Notes under the pieces: model-generated
The model's database searches: none
The model's input: only the letters and a program-made list of their open reading frames with translations
Told to the model about the DNA's origin: nothing
Assembly: GCF_000469385.1 (NCBI RefSeq)
Contig: NZ_KI271352.1
Location: 12,389-44,930, forward strand
Direction: 5' to 3'
Length of the DNA: 32,542 bases
Origin: Leptotrichia sp. oral taxon 879 str. F0557
Lineage (GTDB): Bacteria; Fusobacteriota; Fusobacteriia; Fusobacteriales; Leptotrichiaceae
Made by a program: the position numbers and the translations under genes
Shown here: one piece after another, positions 18,227 to 26,959 of the stretch
Layout: the number at the start of each line of letters is the position of its first letter
Position numbering within the stretch: position 1 is the first letter of the stretch

Positions 18227-18778
18227 ATGAAAGGAAAACTATTCATTATTTCAGGGCCTTCAGGCTCAGGAAAATCAACAGTTACAAAATTAGTAAAAGA
18301 TCGACTAAATATTCCATTATCAATATCAGCTACAACTCGACAGCCAAGAGACGGAGAAATCGATGGCAAAGATTACTTTTTCTTAACTAAAGAAATTTTT
18401 GAACAAAAAATAAAAAATGATGAATTTTATGAATATGCAAATGTTCATGGAAATTATTACGGAACATTGAAGGAAGTAGTAGAAAGTAATCTAAATAAAG
18501 GATTAAATGTAATTTTGGAAATTGATGTGCAAGGTGCATTAATTGCGAAGGAAAAGAAAAAAGATGCTGTATTGGTATTTTTTCGTACAAAGGATATGGA
18601 AACTCTTGAAAAAAGGCTTCGTAACAGAAATACTGATACAGAAGAAGTTATTCAGACACGTTTAAAAAATGCGTTAAAAGAACTGGAATATGAAAAAAAA
18701 TATGATTACACTATAATAAATAATGATATTGAAGAATCTTGCACAGCATTGATAAATATTATTAATCCACAAAATTGA
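18227..18778 (+). CDS. gmk: Guanylate kinase
   Basis: Phosphorylates GMP to GDP with ATP in the purine nucleotide pathway. The 183-residue protein shows the P-loop GPSGSGKST (10-18), the GMP-binding segment ISATTRQPRDGEIDGKDYFF, and EYANVHGNYYGT, followed by ILEIDVQGAL and the lid-region RLRNRNTDTEEVIQTRL. The length is slightly short of the usual 200 or so, but no domain is missing. An aggtgg site precedes the ATG. gmk followed by rpoZ is a common bacterial pairing; they are separated by 36 bases. Confidence 0.97.
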   Translation: MKGKLFIISGPSGSGKSTVTKLVKDRLNIPLSISATTRQPRDGEIDGKDYFFLTKEIFEQKIKNDEFYEYANVHGNYYGTLKEVVESNLNKGLNVILEIDVQGALIAKEKKKDAVLVFFRTKDMETLEKRLRNRNTDTEEVIQTRLKNALKELEYEKKYDYTIINNDIEESCTALINIINPQN

Positions 18779-18814
18779 TATAAATTCTAAAATAATAGGA
18801 GAAAATTATAAAAA

Positions 18815-19012
18815 ATGAAAAAAGAAAAAATAACAATAGATGAACTATTGACTAAAATACCAAATAAATATGAGCTTGCAATTGTATCAGGGAAAATTGC
18901 AAAAAGAGAATTTGCTAAAGGGAAGCAAAAATCGGAAATAATGGATGAAGTTTTTAAAGATATTATGGAAGATGATGTGGAAATAATTCGTGAAACTAAT
19001 GAGGAAAATTAA
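18815..19012 (+). CDS. rpoZ: RNA polymerase subunit omega
   Basis: Small subunit that helps fold and assemble beta prime. The 65-residue protein has the omega pattern: ITIDELLTKIPNKYELAIVSGKIAKREF (split here as ITIDELLTKIPNKYE and LAIVSGKIAKREF), aligning with the conserved N-terminal helices that bind the beta prime tail, and an acidic end. An aggaga site lies upstream. It follows gmk, the usual neighbour. Identification rests on both the motif and the context, because omega is poorly conserved. Confidence 0.9.
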   Translation: MKKEKITIDELLTKIPNKYELAIVSGKIAKREFAKGKQKSEIMDEVFKDIMEDDVEIIRETNEEN

Positions 19013-19032
19013 AAAAATTTGTTTATAAAGTA

Positions 19033-19060
19033 TTGACTATTTAAAAAAACAAATTATACT
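19033..19060 (+). promoter_or_regulatory. Promoter of dnaG-rpoD
   Basis: TTGACT (19033-19038), 16 bases, TATACT (19055-19060), 54 bases before the dnaG ATG. It would allow expression of dnaG, rpoD and downstream genes apart from gmk-rpoZ. Confidence 0.7.
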
Positions 19061-19113
19061 AATAGTGTAAATATTTTTTATTGACTGTTTTTTTTATGGA
19101 GGAATAAGAAATA

Positions 19114-20937
19114 ATGATTTATAGTGAAAAAGAGATACAGAAATTAATTGATAATTTAGATATTGTTCAAGTGATTGGAGAATATGTAAATTTAAAAAAG
19201 GCAGGTTCAAATTATAAAGGCTTATCTCCTTTTAAAGATGAAAAGACTCCATCTTTTACAGTCAGCCCAGTAAAAAATATTTTTAAGGATTTTAGTACAC
19301 AAATTGGCGGAAATGTAATTTCGTTTTATATGAAAATCAATGATGTTAGTTTCATTCAGGCAGTAGAAGAGTTATCTCGAAAGTATAATATTCCACTCAA
19401 GAAAAATAGGGAATATAGGACAATCAATCAGGAAATTGAAAGAAAAAAGGCTCTAAACAAGGAGTATTACGAAATAATGAATGAAGCCCAGATATTTTTT
19501 AGAGAAAATATTGAAAAATATCCTGAAGCATTAGAATATATGAAGGAACGTAATTTCTCTATTGAAGAAATCAGAAAATTTGGGATAGGATTTGCCAATA
19601 GTTCAAGAGATGAATTATTTCAGCATTTATTAAAAAAAGAATTTCCAGAAGAAAAGATAATAGAATTAGGACTTGTCAAAAGAAATGAAAATGGTGAAAT
19701 TTATGATAGCTTTAGAAATAGAGTGATTTTTCCAATTTACAATATAAATTCTCAGATTGTAGGATTTGGGGGACGTATAATTGAAAAAAATACTAATTTG
19801 CCTAAATATCTAAATTCTCCAGATTCGCCTATTTTTAAAAAAGGAAATGAACTTTTTGGAATAAAGCATCAAGGAGAAAATATTAGGAAAAAAGGCTTTG
19901 TGATGCTGATGGAAGGCTATCTTGATGTACTTACAGCCCAAAAGAATGGTTTTGAAAATGCAGTTGCAAGTCTTGGAACTGCACTTACTGAGGAACAGGC
20001 ACAACTTTTAAAAAAATATACAGATAAAATATTGATTTCATATGATAACGATGAAGCTGGGAAGAATGCCATAATAAAAGCAGGATACATTTTAAAAAAA
20101 TATGATTTTGATGTAAAGTGTCTAGTTATAGATGGAAATGAGAAGGATCCTGATGAGTTCTTGAGGAAAAATGGTAAAAAGGCATTTATAGAAGTTGTAA
20201 AGAAATCAGAAGAAATTTTTGATTTTTTAACAAAGGAAGCTTCAAAAGATTTGGATTTGAATGACATAAGTGGAGAAAGAAAATTCATTGAAAGATTAAA
20301 ACCATTTTTTTCAAATGTTAAAAATAATCTTAATAAAAATCTATATTTACAAAGATTATCAGCCAATTTTGGAATTAATGAATTTGTTTTAGAAGAGGAA
20401 CTCAAAAATTTGCCAAATAAAACTTCTAAAATAAAAAAAAGAAGAATCTATGAAAATCAGAAAGTTCAATACAAAAAGCAAAAAAGAGACTTATATATTG
20501 AACTGGAAGAACAAACACTTATATATATATTGGAATTTTATAAATCAGAAAAGGAAAAATGTATAGAACTTCTAAATAAAGAATTTAGCCATCCGATTTT
20601 TAATGAACTAATAGAAAAATTGAAAGATATAGATTTTGATATAATGAAGCTTGATAAAATTGATATTAGTGAAGAAAATAGGGAGATTGTAACAAACTTG
20701 AAGTTACGGGCAGATAATGACATTAAGGATAAGGAAATTTATTTTAGGGAAATTTATTCTGGCTGGTTTGAGCGTGAAATAGATGAGGAAAGACAAAAAA
20801 CTGAGGAAGAAAACGATAGAATTAAGAAAATTGAATTAAAAAAAATATTATCAAAATTAAAAAATATTAATAAAATTAGTGAAATAGAAAAATTATATAA
20901 TGAATTTATATTGATAAGGAGACCGAATTATGTCTGA
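19114..20937 (+). CDS. dnaG: DNA primase, lacking the canonical zinc ligands
   Basis: Makes RNA primers for replication together with the DnaB helicase. The 607-residue protein has the CHC2-type N-terminal domain (1-100), the RNA-polymerase core with Toprim fold (MEGYLD with Glu267 and Asp271; YDNDEAG with Asp311 and Asp313) and a helical C-terminal helicase-binding region (about 460-607). The N-terminal domain keeps its frame ([15 protein letters not shown], 34-48; [10 protein letters not shown], 64-73), but all four zinc-ligand positions are replaced. CPFH becomes Ser38-Pro-Phe-Lys41 and the CxxC becomes Asp59-Phe-Ser-Thr62. I recall the same kind of loss in Bacteroidetes primases. The ATG has ggagg 12 bases ahead. 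It overlaps rpoD by eight bases. Confidence 0.97.
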   Translation: MIYSEKEIQKLIDNLDIVQVIGEYVNLKKAGSNYKGLSPFKDEKTPSFTVSPVKNIFKDFSTQIGGNVISFYMKINDVSFIQAVEELSRKYNIPLKKNREYRTINQEIERKKALNKEYYEIMNEAQIFFRENIEKYPEALEYMKERNFSIEEIRKFGIGFANSSRDELFQHLLKKEFPEEKIIELGLVKRNENGEIYDSFRNRVIFPIYNINSQIVGFGGRIIEKNTNLPKYLNSPDSPIFKKGNELFGIKHQGENIRKKGFVMLMEGYLDVLTAQKNGFENAVASLGTALTEEQAQLLKKYTDKILISYDNDEAGKNAIIKAGYILKKYDFDVKCLVIDGNEKDPDEFLRKNGKKAFIEVVKKSEEIFDFLTKEASKDLDLNDISGERKFIERLKPFFSNVKNNLNKNLYLQRLSANFGINEFVLEEELKNLPNKTSKIKKRRIYENQKVQYKKQKRDLYIELEEQTLIYILEFYKSEKEKCIELLNKEFSHPIFNELIEKLKDIDFDIMKLDKIDISEENREIVTNLKLRADNDIKDKEIYFREIYSGWFEREIDEERQKTEEENDRIKKIELKKILSKLKNINKISEIEKLYNEFILIRRPNYV

Positions 20938-22108
20938 TAAAAAACAAAATTTAAAAAATAGTCTCGCAAATTTTATAAAACAGGCACGAGAGCAAAAAGT
21001 TGTAAGTTACGAAGAAATAAATTCTGTTTTATCTATCGGATTTTCAACTGAAAAAATCGAGCAGTTAATAAAAAAACTGACTGATGACGGTGTTCAAATC
21101 GTAGATACTATAAAGGAAAAAGAGGATTTATTAAAAGTTCCTGATTCCATAGAAGCTATCGAAAAAATGGAAATATCGGATTTTGAAGATTCGCATGATG
21201 AATTTGTAGAGAGTGAAATCGACGATTCGGAAGTGGATAAACTATTACAGACAGATTTGTTAAAAATGGCAGAAAGTATGGATGTAGATGAACCAATAAA
21301 AATGTATTTGCGTGAAATTGGACAAATTCCACTACTTAGCTATGAAGAAGAAATCGAATATGCTCAACGAGTTTTAAATGGCGAGGAGGAAGCAAAACAG
21401 AAATTAATAGAGTCAAATCTAAGGCTTGTTGTCAGTATCGCAAAAAAACATACAAATCGTGGCTTGAAAATGCTGGATTTAATTCAAGAAGGAAACATGG
21501 GGCTTATGAAGGCTGTGGAAAAATTTGAATATGAAAAAGGATTCAAGTTTTCGACTTATGCAACTTGGTGGATTAGACAGGCTATAACACGTGCAATTGC
21601 AGATCAGGGAAGAACAATAAGAATACCTGTTCATATGATTGAAACAATTAATAAAATCAAAAAGGAAAGCCGTATTATTTTACAGGAAACTGGAAAAGAG
21701 CCAACAGCAGAGGAATTGGCTGAAAAGTTAGAATTACCAGTAGAAAAGGTAAAAAGTATTTTGGAAATGAATCAGGATCCGATTTCACTTGAAACTCCAG
21801 TTGGAAGTGAAGAGGATAGTGAACTGGGAGATTTCGTGGAAGATGATAAATTTGCGAATCCTTATGACGCAACAACAAGAGTTCTATTGAAGGAACAGCT
21901 TGATGAAGTATTAAAAACATTAAATGAGCGTGAGGAAATGGTGCTTAGATATAGATATGGACTAGATGACGGTTCTCAGAAAACTCTTGAAGAGGTGGGG
22001 AAAATCTTTAATGTAACAAGGGAACGTATTAGACAGATTGAGGTAAAAGCATTAAGAAAATTAAGACATCCAAGCAGAAGAAAAAAATTGGAAGATTACA
22101 GGAGCTAA
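20930..22108 (+). CDS. rpoD: Primary sigma factor (sigma-70/SigA)
   Basis: Housekeeping sigma factor that directs RNA polymerase to -10/-35 promoters. The 392-residue protein has a short region 1.1-like N-terminus (about 1-65), an acidic linker, region 1.2 (about 120-155, [22 protein letters not shown]), region 2 (158-228, with [18 protein letters not shown] and the -10 reading segment [10 protein letters not shown]), region 3 (238-300) and region 4 (326-385, ending in the helix-turn-helix [18 protein letters not shown]). Length and content fit the group 1 sigma factors of Gram-positive and fusobacterial type. It begins inside dnaG (eight-base overlap) with aaggaga just upstream, so translation is probably coupled. 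The stop codon lies in a terminator-like stem. A divergent paralogue follows. Confidence 0.98.
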   Translation: MSDKKQNLKNSLANFIKQAREQKVVSYEEINSVLSIGFSTEKIEQLIKKLTDDGVQIVDTIKEKEDLLKVPDSIEAIEKMEISDFEDSHDEFVESEIDDSEVDKLLQTDLLKMAESMDVDEPIKMYLREIGQIPLLSYEEEIEYAQRVLNGEEEAKQKLIESNLRLVVSIAKKHTNRGLKMLDLIQEGNMGLMKAVEKFEYEKGFKFSTYATWWIRQAITRAIADQGRTIRIPVHMIETINKIKKESRIILQETGKEPTAEELAEKLELPVEKVKSILEMNQDPISLETPVGSEEDSELGDFVEDDKFANPYDATTRVLLKEQLDEVLKTLNEREEMVLRYRYGLDDGSQKTLEEVGKIFNVTRERIRQIEVKALRKLRHPSRRKKLEDYRS

Positions 22109-22130
22109 AGTTGTTATTTAGCTCCTTTTA
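22100..22130 (+). terminator. Hairpin at the rpoD stop codon
   Basis: aggagctaaa (22100-22109) pairs perfectly with tttagctcct (22117-22126) around a 7-base loop, followed by ttt. The rpoD TAA is in the left arm. The T-run is short, so partial read-through into the sigma paralogue and nif3 genes is likely; I saw no clear promoter in the 58 bases that follow. Confidence 0.6.
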
Positions 22131-22184
22131 GATATTTAGGATTTTTAGATGAACTAAATAATAAATAAAATAAGGGGAAAAAAG

Positions 22185-23135
22185 ATGTTAAAAAATGTTT
22201 TTGAAGATATAAGAAAAAAAGGAAGTTTCAGTTTTGAAAAAATTATAGAAAATCATACGATGAATGATGATGAATTTTTTGAATTTTTGAAATTTATCCA
22301 TTTGGAAAATATTCCAGAGGTTAGGACTTCAACTGATGGAAGTGATTTTATCGTATTAGAAGATGAGAATATTTTTATTGAAGAAAAGGATATGATAAAG
22401 TCTTATTTAGAAGATATAAAGAGAAAATACGAGGAACTTGAGAAAAAAAGTAAAAATGAGAAAGAAAGGGAAGAATTAATTGATAAATATTTAAAAATTG
22501 CAGTAAAAGAAAGCTTGCTTTATTCAAAATACGGATTTTCGTTTTTAGATACAGTTCAGGAAGCTACACTTGGAATTATGTCAGGTTTGAATTATTATGA
22601 TGAAATTATGAAAATAACAAAAGAGCCTGAATTTTTTGTGAAAAATTTTGCTGTAAAATATATTTTGGAATTTCAGAAGGAACTGCTAAAAGATATTAAA
22701 TCATCTGAATTATCATATATTTTATATTTAAAAGTAAAAGTTGACAGGAGTATGGGATTTTCAATGGATGAAATAAGTAAACAGATGAATGTTTCAAAAG
22801 AATATATTGAACAGCTTGAAAAACTATTTGACGAGGTAGAGCCTGAGGAGCTGATTGGAAATTCACAGATATTGGAAAAGGCTGATAAAATTACACAAAT
22901 GTATATTCTTGAAAATATTCCTAAAAAACTAAATTATCTAGATGAGCAGATTTTAGTTATGACTTATGGACTGGATGATAAAGTGTATACAGAAAAGGAA
23001 ATTGCAAAATCTTTAAATATTGCTAGTCACAATGTAAATATTTTAAAGGAAAAGGCACTTAATAAGTTATCAATTGACTTAATGAGAAATGATTTTGTAG
23101 AAAATAATGAAGAGGCAAATTATACAATAAATTAA
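22185..23135 (+). CDS. Degenerate sigma-70 family paralogue
   Basis: A 316-residue protein that aligns by eye along most of RpoD. Residues 98-134 (LIDKYLKIAVKES, then FLDTVQEATLGIMSGL) match region 2.1-2.2 ([30 protein letters not shown]). Residues 190-225 (MGFSMDEISKQMNVSKEYIEQL) match region 3. Residues 253-295 (DEQILVMTYGLDDKVYTEKE, then NILKEKALNKL) match region 4. The -10-melting and recognition segment ([13 protein letters not shown] in RpoD) is absent and replaced by FFVKNFAVKYILEFQ, without the aromatic Tyr/Trp-Trp. The region 4 helix keeps its frame but loses the Arg-rich recognition residues (RERIRQI to SHNVNIL). So it may bind core polymerase yet not read normal promoters. It has an aaggggaa site and lies 77 bases after rpoD. 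Function unknown; an anti-sigma-like or modulator role is inference. Confidence 0.75.
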   Translation: MLKNVFEDIRKKGSFSFEKIIENHTMNDDEFFEFLKFIHLENIPEVRTSTDGSDFIVLEDENIFIEEKDMIKSYLEDIKRKYEELEKKSKNEKEREELIDKYLKIAVKESLLYSKYGFSFLDTVQEATLGIMSGLNYYDEIMKITKEPEFFVKNFAVKYILEFQKELLKDIKSSELSYILYLKVKVDRSMGFSMDEISKQMNVSKEYIEQLEKLFDEVEPEELIGNSQILEKADKITQMYILENIPKKLNYLDEQILVMTYGLDDKVYTEKEIAKSLNIASHNVNILKEKALNKLSIDLMRNDFVENNEEANYTIN

Positions 23136-23162
23136 GAAAAATAATGAAAGGAAAAGGAAATT

Positions 23163-23975
23163 ATGAAATTATGGGAAATAATAGGAGAGCTTCACACAAT
23201 CTTTAATCCTAAAATTACTGAAAACTGGGATAATGTCGGACTTCTTGTGGGAGATAACACAAAGGAAGTCAATAAAGTGTTATTTTGTCTGGATGTAACA
23301 GAAAAAGTTGTAAAACAAGCTGTAGATAACAATGTAGATTTGATAATTTCACACCATCCAGTTATTTTTTCAGGTCTAAAGAAAATTACAAATGAAACTG
23401 TACATGGAAGAAAGTTATTAAAATTAATAGAAAATAAAATAGCGGTTTATTCAATTCATACTAATTCTGATTTTGCAATTAATGGGTTAAATGACTTTAT
23501 AATGGATAAACTAAATCTAGATGGGGGAAAAATAATTTTTAATGAACACGAATTTGAAGACTATAATCCAATAAAAAATAAGGTGGAACATGTACATAGC
23601 GGACTTGCAAGAATAAAGATATTAAATGAGGAAATGAGACTGGAAGACTTGCTTGAAAGAATAAAGGATTCTCTTGGAATAAGCTATGTAAGGTATGTTG
23701 GCAATAAAGATGCATATGTACGAAAAATTGGACTTGTTACAGGTGGTGGAAGTTCATTTATGTATGAAGTGGCTGATAAAATTGATGTGTTTCTCACAGG
23801 AGACTTGAAGTACCACGAGGCTTTAGATGCTTTAGAAGAAGGGCGTATTTTAGTTGACATTGGACATTTTGAAAGCGAATACTTGTTTGTAGATATGATG
23901 GAACAGAAAATGGCGAAATTCTTTAATGGAGAAATGATTCGACATTTTGAAGACGAGATATTTAAGTTAGGATAA
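23163..23975 (+). CDS. Nif3/DUF34 family metal-binding protein
   Basis: A 270-residue member of the Nif3-like family (often labelled GTP cyclohydrolase 1 type 2, a name with weak support). Visible metal ligands are the His64-His65 pair in ISHHPVIFSG, His99 with Asp103 in IHTNSDFAINGLND, and His235 with Glu239 in GHFESEY, which in known members hold a two-metal centre in a toroidal hexamer. The protein lacks the extra central domain (about 370 residues) found in many Firmicutes homologues. It lies 27 bases after the sigma paralogue, in the place where other bacteria have rpoD-trmK-nif3, with no trmK seen here. A molecular role is not established; metal-insertion functions have been proposed. 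Confidence 0.88.
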   Translation: MKLWEIIGELHTIFNPKITENWDNVGLLVGDNTKEVNKVLFCLDVTEKVVKQAVDNNVDLIISHHPVIFSGLKKITNETVHGRKLLKLIENKIAVYSIHTNSDFAINGLNDFIMDKLNLDGGKIIFNEHEFEDYNPIKNKVEHVHSGLARIKILNEEMRLEDLLERIKDSLGISYVRYVGNKDAYVRKIGLVTGGGSSFMYEVADKIDVFLTGDLKYHEALDALEEGRILVDIGHFESEYLFVDMMEQKMAKFFNGEMIRHFEDEIFKLG

Positions 23976-24036
23976 AATTATTTTAAAAGTAATAATAAGA
24001 AAGTCTAAAAATATAATAAAATCAGACAAAAAAATT

Positions 24037-24064
24037 TTGAATATCCAGTACAAAGTGTTATAAT
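24037..24064 (+). promoter_or_regulatory. Promoter of the Nramp-like gene
   Basis: TTGAAT (24037-24042), 16 bases, TATAAT (24059-24064), followed by a leader of about 150 bases. No recognisable Mn or Fe regulator box and no known metal riboswitch was seen in the leader. Confidence 0.6.
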
Positions 24065-24221
24065 ACCTTTATAATTTCAAAAATTTGAGAATCAAAATAT
24101 ATTTAAAACTCTTTAAATTATAAATGCAAGATAAATAAAGCAAAATAATAACTTTTGAGTTTTAGATTTAAAATAATTACTTTAATTTTTGAAAAAAACA
24201 AGAAAAAAGGAAGGTGTTTCT

Positions 24222-25496
24222 ATGACAACTACTCACACAAGCTGGTATCACAAGTTTAAAGCCTTTGGACCTGGAATTCTTATGGCTTCAGCGGCTATTG
24301 GAGGTTCTCATATCGTGGCATCTACACAAGCGGGTGCATTATACGGATGGCAATTGGCAATCATTGTAATTTTAGTTAATATTTTTAAATATCCATTTTT
24401 CCGTTTTGGAACTCAATATACGTTAGAGCGTAAACATTCATTGATTGAAGGATATGAAGAAAAAGGAAAAATTTACTTATGGGTATTCTTTATTATGAAT
24501 ATATTTTCTGCGGTTATTAATGTTGCGGCAATAGGTATTTTGACAGCAGCAATTTTGGCAAATATTCTGAAATTGACATTTTTAAGTAGCCTTACTCCTA
24601 CAGCAATGGCTTCAATGATTAATTTGCTTACTACAATTGTTCTTGTAGGCTCACTTGCAATGATGGTATTTGGAGGTTATAAACTATTGGACAGCTCTTC
24701 AAAATTTATAGTTATTTCTTTGACAGTTGCAACAATCATTGCAGTAGCTATTGCATTATTTAAACAGCACCCTGTAGCTCCTAATTTTGTTGTTCCATCT
24801 CCTTGGAAACTTGCTGCATTGCCATTTATTGTTTCATTAATGGGATGGATGCCTGCGCCAATTGAAATTTCGGCAATTAATTCCATGTGGACAGTTGAAA
24901 AGCAGCAGAGTATGAAAGTTCCTCACAAGATTGCAATGCTTGACTTTAATGTAGGTTACTGGGTTACAACTATTCTAGCGTTTGTTTTCCTTGCATTGGG
25001 AGCATTAATTCAGTATGGTACAGGTACAGCAATTAAAGGAGCAAGTGCAGCCTATATTGCACAATTCATTCAGATGTACTCAAGTGTAATTGGAAGTTGG
25101 TCAGGTCTTCTTATTGCGTTTATTGCGTTTATGTGTATTTTTGGTACGACAATCACCGTAGTAGATGGTTATTCACGTGCTAATGCAGAATGTCTACGTT
25201 TAATTTGTAAACAGAAAGAAGTAAAGACTTCACATTTTAATATCTGGATGACTTTAACTGTAGTTATAGCAATGATTATTGTATTTTTCTTTGCTGGAAA
25301 TGTTGCAGCAATGATGAATTTTGCAATGATATTTTCATTTGTTTCGGCTCCAGTTTATTCGTATCTTAATTTTTCACTTGTGAAGGATAACAATAAATTA
25401 CCTGTCTGGCTATGGTTTTTATCAGTTGCAGGAATTGTTTATCTGGCAGGATTTACAATATTCTTCCTTGTGTATTTATCAGGAATTTTAAAATAG
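24222..25496 (+). CDS. Divergent Nramp-family transporter
   Basis: A 424-residue integral membrane protein with about 11 hydrophobic helices and the Nramp fold pattern. The family entry motif GPG in the first helix is present (16-18), but the metal-binding DPGN that should follow is GGSH (27-30). In the sixth helix the usual MPHN is MPAP (210-213). These changes remove the Asp and Asn carboxamide ligands used by Mn/Fe transporters, so the substrate is not predictable from the classical family; Nramp-related magnesium transporters and other divergent clades also alter these sites. I chose the ATG at 24222, which has aaggaaggtg nine bases ahead; a TTG at 24189 in the same frame would add a basic 11-residue tail that overlaps the ribosome binding site. 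It is a single-gene unit with its own promoter and terminator. Confidence 0.85.
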   Translation: MTTTHTSWYHKFKAFGPGILMASAAIGGSHIVASTQAGALYGWQLAIIVILVNIFKYPFFRFGTQYTLERKHSLIEGYEEKGKIYLWVFFIMNIFSAVINVAAIGILTAAILANILKLTFLSSLTPTAMASMINLLTTIVLVGSLAMMVFGGYKLLDSSSKFIVISLTVATIIAVAIALFKQHPVAPNFVVPSPWKLAALPFIVSLMGWMPAPIEISAINSMWTVEKQQSMKVPHKIAMLDFNVGYWVTTILAFVFLALGALIQYGTGTAIKGASAAYIAQFIQMYSSVIGSWSGLLIAFIAFMCIFGTTITVVDGYSRANAECLRLICKQKEVKTSHFNIWMTLTVVIAMIIVFFFAGNVAAMMNFAMIFSFVSAPVYSYLNFSLVKDNNKLPVWLWFLSVAGIVYLAGFTIFFLVYLSGILK

Positions 25497-25506
25497 AGTA
25501 ACATAC

Positions 25507-25542
25507 AAGACTGTTTTAGAAATTGGAACAGTCTTTATTTTT
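25507..25542 (+). terminator. Terminator of the Nramp-like gene
   Basis: aagactgtt (25507-25515) pairs with aacagtctt (25527-25535), nine pairs, followed by the T-rich ttattttttaa. It lies 10 bases after the stop codon. Confidence 0.85.
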
Positions 25543-25551
25543 TAATTGTTT

Positions 25552-25580
25552 TTGATAATTTTTATAAAATATAGTATAAT
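25552..25580 (+). promoter_or_regulatory. Promoter of the cysteine desulfurase-thiI unit
   Basis: TTGATA (25552-25557), 17 bases, TATAAT (25575-25580). The leader to the start codon is long (about 190 bases). In it, attcaaaaatt (25648-25658) can pair perfectly over 11 bases with aatttttgaat (25713-25723), although in such AT-rich DNA this could be chance. Confidence 0.7.
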
Positions 25581-25776
25581 AGGAATATATATTTCTTAGG
25601 ATAATATCTATAATATTTAAAAAAAACTAAAAAAATAAACACAATATATTCAAAAATTTTTAAATTTAGGCAAAAAAAGCAGATAATATCAGGATTTAAA
25701 TAATATAATCATAATTTTTGAATTTGGTTTTAAATGATTTTTTAGTTGAAATAGTCCGATTATTTTAGGAGGAAAG

Positions 25777-26925
25777 ATGATTTACTTAGATAATTCAGCT
25801 AGCACAAAGCCACGTAAAGAAGTTATAGATGTGCTTATTCAGACAATGGAAGAAAATTATGCAAACGCTGATGCAATTCACAGTTTTTCCCATAATATTC
25901 TTTTAAAAATAAAAAATGCAAGAAAAATCATAGCTAACTATCTGAAGGTGGAAGCTGAAAGAATTTATTTTACAGCAGGGGGAGGAGATGGAAATAATCT
26001 TTTATTGCAGGGAATTATTAATGCAAACTCTCGTACAAAAAAGCATCTTATAACAACAAAAATTGATCATCCGTCAGTTTATGAGGTATTTAGACATTAT
26101 GAAACTGCTGGTTTTGAAGTTGATTTTCTAGATGTTGATAGAGATGGATTTGTGAATTTGCAGCAGCTTCAAGATGCAATTCGTGAAGATACGTTGATTG
26201 TATCTGTGGGAGCAGTAAATAGCGAAACTGGAGCAATTCAGGATTTAGAAAAAATTTCGAAAATTATTCAAGCAAAAAATAAGGATACATATTTTCATAC
26301 TGATTTTGTGCAAGGTCTTGGATGTACAGATATAAAATTTGATAAATTTCCTGTAGATGCAATAACAATAAGTGGACATAAAATTCATGCACCAAAGGGA
26401 ATTGGAGCCATCTATATAAATAAACGTGTCAAAATTGCAAATATAATTTACGGTTCAAATGCTGAAAATGGAATTGTAAAAAGAACAATGCCTACGGAAC
26501 TTATTCTTGCATTTACAAAAGCTGTGGAAATTTTATCGAGGGAAGATAAGCTAGAAATGGAGCATTCTCAAAAAATAAAGAAATTACTTGCAGACAGGAT
26601 TTGTGAAGAGATTAATGATATCAAGCTTAATTCATCACTTGATCCTGAAAAATCAAGTCCGAAAGTTCTGAATATATCTTTTAAGGGAACAAAAGCCGAA
26701 GTATTAACACATTTTCTGGGAATGTATCAAATTTATGTTTCCACAGGCTCAGCTTGCTCATCAAAGAAAGGGAATAGTAGAATACTTGAAGTTATGGGTC
26801 TTAATCAATCGGAACTTGATGGAGCAATAAGATTTAGTTTTTCGAAAGATAATACTGAAAAACAGATTGCTGAAGTTGTTAAAATACTAAAGGAAAGTGT
26901 GGAAAGAATTAGAAAAATGAGATGA
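25777..26925 (+). CDS. Cysteine desulfurase (NifS/IscS family)
   Basis: A pyridoxal-phosphate enzyme that takes sulfur from cysteine to form a persulfide for transfer. The 382-residue protein has the class V aminotransferase layout: YLDNSASTKP at the N-terminus, DHPSVYE with the PLP-stacking His, NSETGAIQDL, the Schiff-base lysine in SGHKIHAPKG (Lys202), and the catalytic Cys327 in STGSACSSKKG. The phosphate-binding loop reads TAGGGDGNN (66-74), where the family usually has Thr-Glu after the two glycines; here they are Gly70 and Asp71. Immediate linkage to thiI (34 bases apart) suggests it feeds ThiI, like the NifZ-ThiI pair of Bacillus, rather than general Fe-S assembly (no iscU seen nearby). 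An aggagga site precedes the ATG. Confidence 0.94.
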   Translation: MIYLDNSASTKPRKEVIDVLIQTMEENYANADAIHSFSHNILLKIKNARKIIANYLKVEAERIYFTAGGGDGNNLLLQGIINANSRTKKHLITTKIDHPSVYEVFRHYETAGFEVDFLDVDRDGFVNLQQLQDAIREDTLIVSVGAVNSETGAIQDLEKISKIIQAKNKDTYFHTDFVQGLGCTDIKFDKFPVDAITISGHKIHAPKGIGAIYINKRVKIANIIYGSNAENGIVKRTMPTELILAFTKAVEILSREDKLEMEHSQKIKKLLADRICEEINDIKLNSSLDPEKSSPKVLNISFKGTKAEVLTHFLGMYQIYVSTGSACSSKKGNSRILEVMGLNQSELDGAIRFSFSKDNTEKQIAEVVKILKESVERIRKMR

Positions 26926-26959
26926 TATTTTTTTTTAATAATATTTAGAAAGGGAAAAA

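Noticed and set aside
19917-20405. 162-codon minus-strand frame inside dnaG
   Set aside because: It is the longest antisense frame, but it is rich in Ser and Phe as expected from the complement of Lys/Glu-rich coding DNA, and dnaG on the other strand is certain.
24189-24221. TTG start extending the Nramp-like protein by 11 residues
   Set aside because: The ribosome binding site aaggaaggtg lies inside this stretch and is correctly spaced for the ATG at 24222; no site precedes the TTG.
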